A stretch of 46,358 nucleotides of DNA from Enterococcus faecalis 13-SD-W-01 (GTDB lineage Bacteria; Bacillota; Bacilli; Lactobacillales; Enterococcaceae). A model generated the notes under the pieces. The model saw only the letters and a list, made by a program, of their open reading frames with translations, was not told the origin of the DNA and searched no databases. The stretch covers positions 73,992 through 120,349 of the forward strand of contig KE351646.1 of NCBI GenBank assembly GCA_000415185.1, read 5' to 3'. Every line of letters begins with the position of its first letter. Position 1 is the first letter of the stretch. Positions 42,524-46,358 of the stretch are shown piece by piece. The position numbers and the translations under genes are program-made.

Positions 42524-42587
42524 AAACTCCTTTGTGTATAGTTTTAAGTGACTAGCTTTAAACAAAATACAGAAAGGAGTTTTCTTC
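42524..42587 (+). promoter_or_regulatory. Leader hairpin masking the transposase ribosome binding site
   Basis: GAAACTCCTTTGTGTAT (about 42525-42541) pairs with the ATACAGAAAGGAGTTTTC region (about 42568-42585) that contains the AAAGGAG. Such structures in IS leaders restrain transposase translation from read-through transcripts. Confidence 0.55.
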
Positions 42588-43520
42588 TTGAACTACTCGC
42601 ATTTTACCATAGATGAACGTGCGTGTATAGCCTTCTACTTAAAAGAAAAAGTCTCCATACCGAAAATTGCAGAATTGATTGGGAGACACTATTCTTCTGT
42701 TTATCGTGAAATAAAAAGAAATTCAGATGATAATGGAAAATATGATCCGTCATTTGCGGAAGTAAAAGCAAATATGCGACAAACCAATAGAAAGAATCAT
42801 GTGAAATTTACTGTCAAAACAAAAAGAACTATAGAAAAATGCTTATTAAAACGATGGTCGCCTGAACAGATTGTAGGCTATTATCGCATAGAAAAAACAG
42901 AAAAATTTGTATGTCATAAAACGATTTATCGTTGGATACGTCAAGGAAAATTATTAAATGGCGACATCTCAGTTTTACGAAGAAAAGGTAAAAAGTATAA
43001 ACGTCGAACAGACGTTAATCGAATGGCTGGAGGAAAAAGTATCCATGATCGCCCTAAAGAAGTCAAGGAACGTTCTAGAATTGGCGATTGGGAACTTGAT
43101 ACAGTTGTCGGGTGCAAAGGTACCACCGCTTGTCTCGTGACAATTGTTGATAGAAAAAGTCGATTTTTAAAAGCGACATTTTTACCAGATAGAAAAGCTT
43201 TTAGAGTTTCTAAAGCAATTAATCAGTTATTGAAGAATGAAGTGGTTCACACGTTGACAGCGGATAACGGAAAAGAATTTTCTGATTATACCACTGTTGA
43301 AAAAACGTTAAATACCGATGTTTATTTTGCAGATCCTTATGCTTCATGGCAACGTGGCACGAATGAAAATACGAATGGTCTATTACGTGAATTTATTCCT
43401 AAAGGATTAGATGTGGGTGCTTTTACGGAAAAAGAATTGCAAGAATTTGTATATTTGATTAATACTCGTCCTAGAAAGACGTTAAATTATCAAACCGCTA
43501 AACAAGTCTTTTTGTGTTGA
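42588..43520 (+). CDS. IS30-family transposase
   Basis: 310 aa, TTG start with AAAGGAG 8-9 nt upstream. An N-terminal helix-turn-helix (FTIDERACIAFYLKEK; RHYSSVYREIKRN) is followed by a DDE core: Asp171 (WELDTVVG), Asp226 (TADNGKEF) and Glu260 (GTNENTNGLLREF). The 33 residues between the second Asp and Glu are exactly the IS30 spacing. Intact and probably active. I could not identify convincing terminal inverted repeats or target duplications, so IS borders are not assigned; the only possible pair is a weak match around 42545-42568 and 43509-43533. Confidence 0.9.
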   Translation: MNYSHFTIDERACIAFYLKEKVSIPKIAELIGRHYSSVYREIKRNSDDNGKYDPSFAEVKANMRQTNRKNHVKFTVKTKRTIEKCLLKRWSPEQIVGYYRIEKTEKFVCHKTIYRWIRQGKLLNGDISVLRRKGKKYKRRTDVNRMAGGKSIHDRPKEVKERSRIGDWELDTVVGCKGTTACLVTIVDRKSRFLKATFLPDRKAFRVSKAINQLLKNEVVHTLTADNGKEFSDYTTVEKTLNTDVYFADPYASWQRGTNENTNGLLREFIPKGLDVGAFTEKELQEFVYLINTRPRKTLNYQTAKQVFLC

Positions 43521-43940
43521 GATAAGTAACTGAATAGTTGAATGAGAGGTAAAAATACATACGTTATCCTTACCTCCTATTTCGTGTGCTTTAAATTGGA
43601 AAAAAATGATTATAGGCTACGTAAATTTCTTAGTGAACCTATGTAAGAAAAAAGATAATTATTTTTTTGCATTTCTATTGACAATCCGCCATAAGCTCCT
43701 TTTTATAACGCTTTCATTTTTTGTGCAAGAAAACCCAAATCTTCTTTTTCACCTCCTTTGTGCAACAAAAAGAGAATAGCATGGGAAATGTTCCAAGGAT
43801 GACCGACTTTTGGAAACTTTCGAAAAAGCAGTTCTGGACTTTTAGCAGAAAAAATGTTTCAGCAATAAAACAAAAAACAGCCGCCCTTTCAAAGGTCAGC
43901 TGTTTCTATTTGGCTTGGTCAAAATTGAGGCACTCTTTTT
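43521..43940. other. Gene-poor junction between element and pnuC
   Basis: Contains no convincing gene. A GAGGTAA/TTACCTC stem (about 43549-43580) lacks a T-run. The 99-codon frame starting at 43721 runs through the pnuC terminator and into pnuC in antisense and is not protein-like. This stretch should hold the right-hand junction of the element. Confidence 0.5.
43873..43911 (-). terminator. Terminator of pnuC
   Basis: AAACAGC..CCTTT pairs with AAAGG..GCTGTTT. The minus-strand side continues into T-rich sequence (complement of AAAACAAA). Confidence 0.75.
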
Positions 43941-44681
43941 TTACGAATGCTGGAAATATTGGGTTTCTGCTTCTTGCATTTTTTCTCGGGTTTTTTTATT
44001 GTACCAAGGAGAAACAGTAAAGGCTAAAACATCATTGATCAAGTAAACAGAACTGTTGATAAACATAGCCAAACTTGCTGCTCCGTGAGTAAAGGAAACG
44101 TACCATAGGACCATCTGTGCAAGACCAGAAGCTACCCACCAGTAATATTGGTTGTTGTAACGCAAGAAACTGATCACACCAGCTGTAAGACTGATAGAAA
44201 AAGCAATAGCATCGATCCAAGGGCGAGGATCATCTGTGTAGCGGCCAATCAAGAATCCTGATACCAAATAAACGATTACTGTACTGAAAATAGCAATCAC
44301 CCAGCTTTTGCCAGTGAATTGACGGATCTTAGAAGCCATGTTATGGTTCCATTCTTTACTTAAAAGAACAGGGATGTCAAGAGTGACCATATAAGCGATT
44401 TGTTCGCCGATACTCAAATAATTTTTAGCAGAATAGCCGACGATGATAAAACAAATTGCTGAAAGGATACCAAGGACACCATTGACAGATTTTGCAGCAT
44501 TGATGGAAAGAATGCACAAAACGCCAAGATTGGTACCAATAAAAGTAATAATTGTAAGCCAAGTGATGGGCTGATCCACCAAAGTCATGACTTGGCAGCC
44601 TAAACTAAAGAAAAACAAATAATAATTTTGTTGCGGCCACCCTCTTAATTGGTGCATCAAGAAATGGATATATGATTTCAT
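43941..44681 (-). CDS. pnuC: Nicotinamide riboside transporter PnuC
   Basis: 246 aa, about seven to eight helices, with the family's central pattern of aromatic residues (W-I-D-A near 160, NNQYYWWVASGLAQMVLWY near 176-194). It imports nicotinamide riboside by facilitated diffusion, driven by phosphorylation inside the cell, for NAD synthesis. AAAGGAG precedes ATG 44681. A small CACTA/TAGTG hairpin lies in its short leader (about 44705-44720). The gene is core chromosomal and flanks the inserted element. Confidence 0.9.
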   Translation of the reverse strand: MKSYIHFLMHQLRGWPQQNYYLFFFSLGCQVMTLVDQPITWLTIITFIGTNLGVLCILSINAAKSVNGVLGILSAICFIIVGYSAKNYLSIGEQIAYMVTLDIPVLLSKEWNHNMASKIRQFTGKSWVIAIFSTVIVYLVSGFLIGRYTDDPRPWIDAIAFSISLTAGVISFLRYNNQYYWWVASGLAQMVLWYVSFTHGAASLAMFINSSVYLINDVLAFTVSPWYNKKTREKMQEAETQYFQHS

Positions 44682-44773
44682 GAAAGATGAATACTCCTTT
44701 AGGCACTAAATGTAGTGTGTGCGAATTTTTATAACACAACTTATTGTATTACTTTAGAAAATAAATTCTAGAC

Positions 44774-44877
44774 TTACTTTTTAAGAAAATGTGTGTTATG
44801 ATTTCTATGAATATTTTCTGTAAAGTTTCAAAATCCTCCGAGCGGATCTTAGCTGTTTAGCTGAGATCCGCTTTTTT
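44774..44877 (+). ncRNA. Candidate small RNA with exposed CCUCC
   Basis: Promoter TTACTT (44774-44779), 17 bp, TATGAT (44797-44802) with TG upstream. Predicted start near 44809. About 65 nt later a strong terminator closes it: AGCGGATCTTAGCT (44841-44854) with AGCTGAGATCCGCT, then T7. No ORF fits. AAATCCTCC (44831-44839) lies unpaired just before the stem, the place and sequence used by several Firmicutes small RNAs to pair with Shine-Dalgarno sequences. An alternative reading is a short leader of the 44990 gene, but a full terminator and over 100 nt separate them. Confidence 0.45.
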
Positions 44878-44989
44878 TCTTAAAAAGAAAAGACTGCTCC
44901 TGTAAGATGGATTTGGCGATTACGCAGAAAATATCTGTCTGTTTTTGTCTTTTAGGTTAAAATAGAAGAAAGAGAAAGAAGGGGATAAA

Positions 44990-45370
44990 ATGAAGTTGAA
45001 CACGATTCATCATGTCGCGATTATTGTTTCTGATTATCAAAAATCGCGTGCCTTTTATGTAGACTTGTTAGGATTTGAAGTAATCCGAGAGAATTATCGG
45101 GAAGAAAGAAAGGACTATAAGCTGGATTTGAGATTAGGGGAAAGCGAATTAGAGATTTTTGGCATAGCTGATGCGCCGGAAAGACCGAATTATCCCGAAG
45201 CTCGCGGGTTACGACATTTAGCGTTCAAAGTGGACAATATCGAAGAAGTCATCCAAGAATTAAATGAAAAAGGTATCGAAACGGAGCCAATCCGGTATGA
45301 TGATTACACTGGTGAAAAAATGACGTTTTTCTTTGATCCAGATGGCTTGCCTCTAGAACTGCATGAATAG
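44990..45370 (+). CDS. VOC family protein, YaeR/GloA2-like
   Basis: 126 aa, cytosolic. HHVAIIVSDYQKSRAFYVDLLGF start with His8; ELEIFG, GLRHLAFKVDN and DPDGLPLELHE supply the remaining metal-ligand positions of a glyoxalase-fold enzyme. It resembles YaeR/SMU.1112c-type VOC proteins whose substrate is unknown; glyoxalase I activity is not certain. GAAGGGGA precedes ATG 44990. Confidence 0.88.
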   Translation: MKLNTIHHVAIIVSDYQKSRAFYVDLLGFEVIRENYREERKDYKLDLRLGESELEIFGIADAPERPNYPEARGLRHLAFKVDNIEEVIQELNEKGIETEPIRYDDYTGEKMTFFFDPDGLPLELHE

Positions 45371-45456
45371 AGCCGATTTTTTTATTATCCAATAGCTTGT
45401 CAGTTTTCATTTTGACAGGAGAAGAGTAAACTAATAAGTAAAGGGAGATGAAGAAG

Positions 45457-45636
45457 ATGGAAAAAATGAAATGTCCAAATTGCGGAAAAACCTTTAATTA
45501 TGAAGAAGTAGAGAATGTGGTCGAACACTCACGCCAAGAAATGGAAATCGAATGTCCCTACTGCAAAGAAGTAGCGGGTAGAAAAATTTCTAATGGTTAT
45601 TTTATTACGCGAAAAATCGAAGACTATCTGCATTGA
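45457..45636 (+). CDS. Small zinc-ribbon protein (59 aa)
   Basis: MKCPNCGKTF and IECPYCKEV give a CxxC...CxxC zinc ribbon across the first 40 residues, ending in a basic/hydrophobic tail. AAGGGAG lies 9 nt before ATG 45457; ATG 45448 is too close to it. Function unknown; similar short proteins are common in lactic acid bacteria. Confidence 0.7.
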   Translation: MEKMKCPNCGKTFNYEEVENVVEHSRQEMEIECPYCKEVAGRKISNGYFITRKIEDYLH

Positions 45637-45702
45637 TCAGTTAAAAGATAGCATCGTTCAATTGCAACCAAGTAAAACTACACAAAAAAAGAAAAGCAAG
45701 CT

Positions 45703-45731
45703 AAACGGTTTATAGAAAATAAACCGTTTTC
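45703..45731 (+). terminator. Intrinsic terminator
   Basis: AAACGGTTTAT pairs with ATAAACCGTTT, then TT. It ends the zinc-ribbon gene. Confidence 0.7.
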
Positions 45732-45775
45732 TATGCTGTTTGCTTATGTTAAACTGACACTAAGGAGGCGGCTAT

Positions 45776-46339
45776 ATGATTCGATTTGCAAAAAAAGAAG
45801 ACGGACCAGCTATCGCGCCGTTGATATTAGTTATTTTAAAAGATATGGAATTACCTTTTTTAAAGGAACATGGAGAAGAGAAAACACTGCAGATCTTAGA
45901 AGAAGCAATCAAAGATCCTGCTTATCGCTATAGTTATTCACGCGGTATCGTCGAGGAAATCGATGGGGAGATCGCTGGAGCTGCATTTGGTTATGCTGCA
46001 GAAGAAGAGCCATTTATTGATGAGCCGTTGATTGAGATTCTAGATCGTTATGGTATCGATAGCTCCACGCAGTTATTTGTGGATAAAGAAACTTTTCCTG
46101 ACGAATGGTACTTGGATTCAATCTCAGTATCAGAAAAATTCCGAGGACAAGGAATCGGTACACATTTGCTGGAAGCATTACCGAAGCTTGCTCTTCGTGA
46201 AAAGAAATCGACCATCGGATTGAGTGTCGATGAAGGCAATCCGCAAGCGAAAAAATTGTATTTGCGAAATGGTTTTGAAGTAGTTGGCCAGCGAATGATC
46301 AGCGGCCATCTGTATGACCATATGCAAAAGAGGTTGTGA
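45776..46339 (+). CDS. GNAT family N-acetyltransferase
   Basis: 187 aa, cytosolic. N-terminal MIRFAKKEDGPAIAPLI, core strand WYLDSISVSEKFRGQGIGTHLLEAL with the acetyl-CoA pyrophosphate loop R-G-Q-G-I-G (about 122-127), and IGLSVDEGNPQAKKLYLRNGFEVVGQ motif B. Acetyl-CoA donor; the acceptor is unknown. AGGAGG precedes ATG 45776 at good spacing. Complete in the window. Confidence 0.9.
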   Translation: MIRFAKKEDGPAIAPLILVILKDMELPFLKEHGEEKTLQILEEAIKDPAYRYSYSRGIVEEIDGEIAGAAFGYAAEEEPFIDEPLIEILDRYGIDSSTQLFVDKETFPDEWYLDSISVSEKFRGQGIGTHLLEALPKLALREKKSTIGLSVDEGNPQAKKLYLRNGFEVVGQRMISGHLYDHMQKRL

Positions 46340-46358
46340 GCAAAGCGCTTTGACTTGA

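Noticed and set aside
42524-43560. Complete IS with defined inverted repeats
   Set aside because: The only candidate pair (about 42545-42568 and 43509-43533 reversed) matches poorly; the left-side CTCCTTT/AAAGGAG pair is a local hairpin, not the two ends.
24400-43700. Direct repeats (attL/attR) bounding the element
   Set aside because: I compared the left junction with 43500-43900 by eye and found no convincing repeat; the ends may be lost. An alignment with an empty site is needed.
43721-44020. 99-codon plus-strand frame before pnuC
   Set aside because: Runs through the pnuC terminator and antisense to the end of pnuC; composition not protein-like.
44682-44730. NAD-II (pnuC) riboswitch
   Set aside because: The leader is short and shows only a small CACTA/TAGTG hairpin; I could not place the conserved core.
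1-46358. CRISPR arrays, tRNA or rRNA genes
   Set aside because: No regularly spaced repeats and no tRNA-like cloverleaf or rRNA segments were seen.

Overview
The window reads as an Enterococcus faecium-group chromosome (E. faecium, E. lactis or a close relative). The evidence is low GC, AGGAGG-type ribosome binding sites, an Eat(A)/Lsa(A)-type ABC-F protein, a DUF871-MurQ-PTS muropeptide operon, a T-box leader, and a remnant conjugative element of the Tn916/ICEBs1 type. This is judged from motifs and remembered protein families only; no database was searched.

Left core region (1-24480). It starts with a small transcription unit that encodes at most an 8-residue peptide, then a VOC/PhnB-like protein. 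A T-box riboswitch, probably reading a tyrosine codon, precedes an NhaC-family transporter. Next come an APC permease, a polysaccharide-type glycosyltransferase-like protein and a ketopantoate reductase/D-2-hydroxyacid dehydrogenase family enzyme. An ABC-F ribosome protection protein follows; it has an attenuator leader and Ile at residue 450. After a histidine phosphatase lies the mupG-murQ-PTS operon for MurNAc recycling, whose promoter overlaps an 11-bp inverted repeat and a cre-like site. Then come nrdI with a DUF6506-like gene, a basic amino acid transporter behind an ArgR-like box, and DUF969-DUF979. Further on lie pcp, an unrecognised 422-residue protein and an unrecognised acidic protein. 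Between DUF979 and pcp, on the other strand, sits a three-gene lactococcin 972-type bacteriocin cassette (precursor, DUF1430 membrane protein, ABC ATPase).

Accessory region (about 24430-43550). It begins with a 5'-truncated secreted-protein remnant, followed by a sortase-anchored thioester/Cna-B adhesin whose ribosome binding site can be masked by a leader-peptide hairpin. Then follows an almost complete Tn916-like transfer module: DUF961, coupling ATPase, relaxase with an oriT-like inverted repeat in its first codons, TcpE, VirB4-like ATPase, VirB6-like membrane protein, lysozyme/CHAP hydrolase and TcpC. Downstream of the relaxase is a non-coding imperfect palindrome of about 240 nt, a good candidate for a single-strand origin. 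No integrase, excisionase or regulator is visible. The right side ends in two lipoprotein genes and an IS30-family transposase gene, so the element looks immobilised but keeps its DNA-processing signals.

Right core region (43550-46358). It holds pnuC, a possible small RNA with an exposed CCUCC sequence, a YaeR-like VOC protein, a small zinc-ribbon protein and a GNAT acetyltransferase. I see no tRNA, rRNA or CRISPR array.
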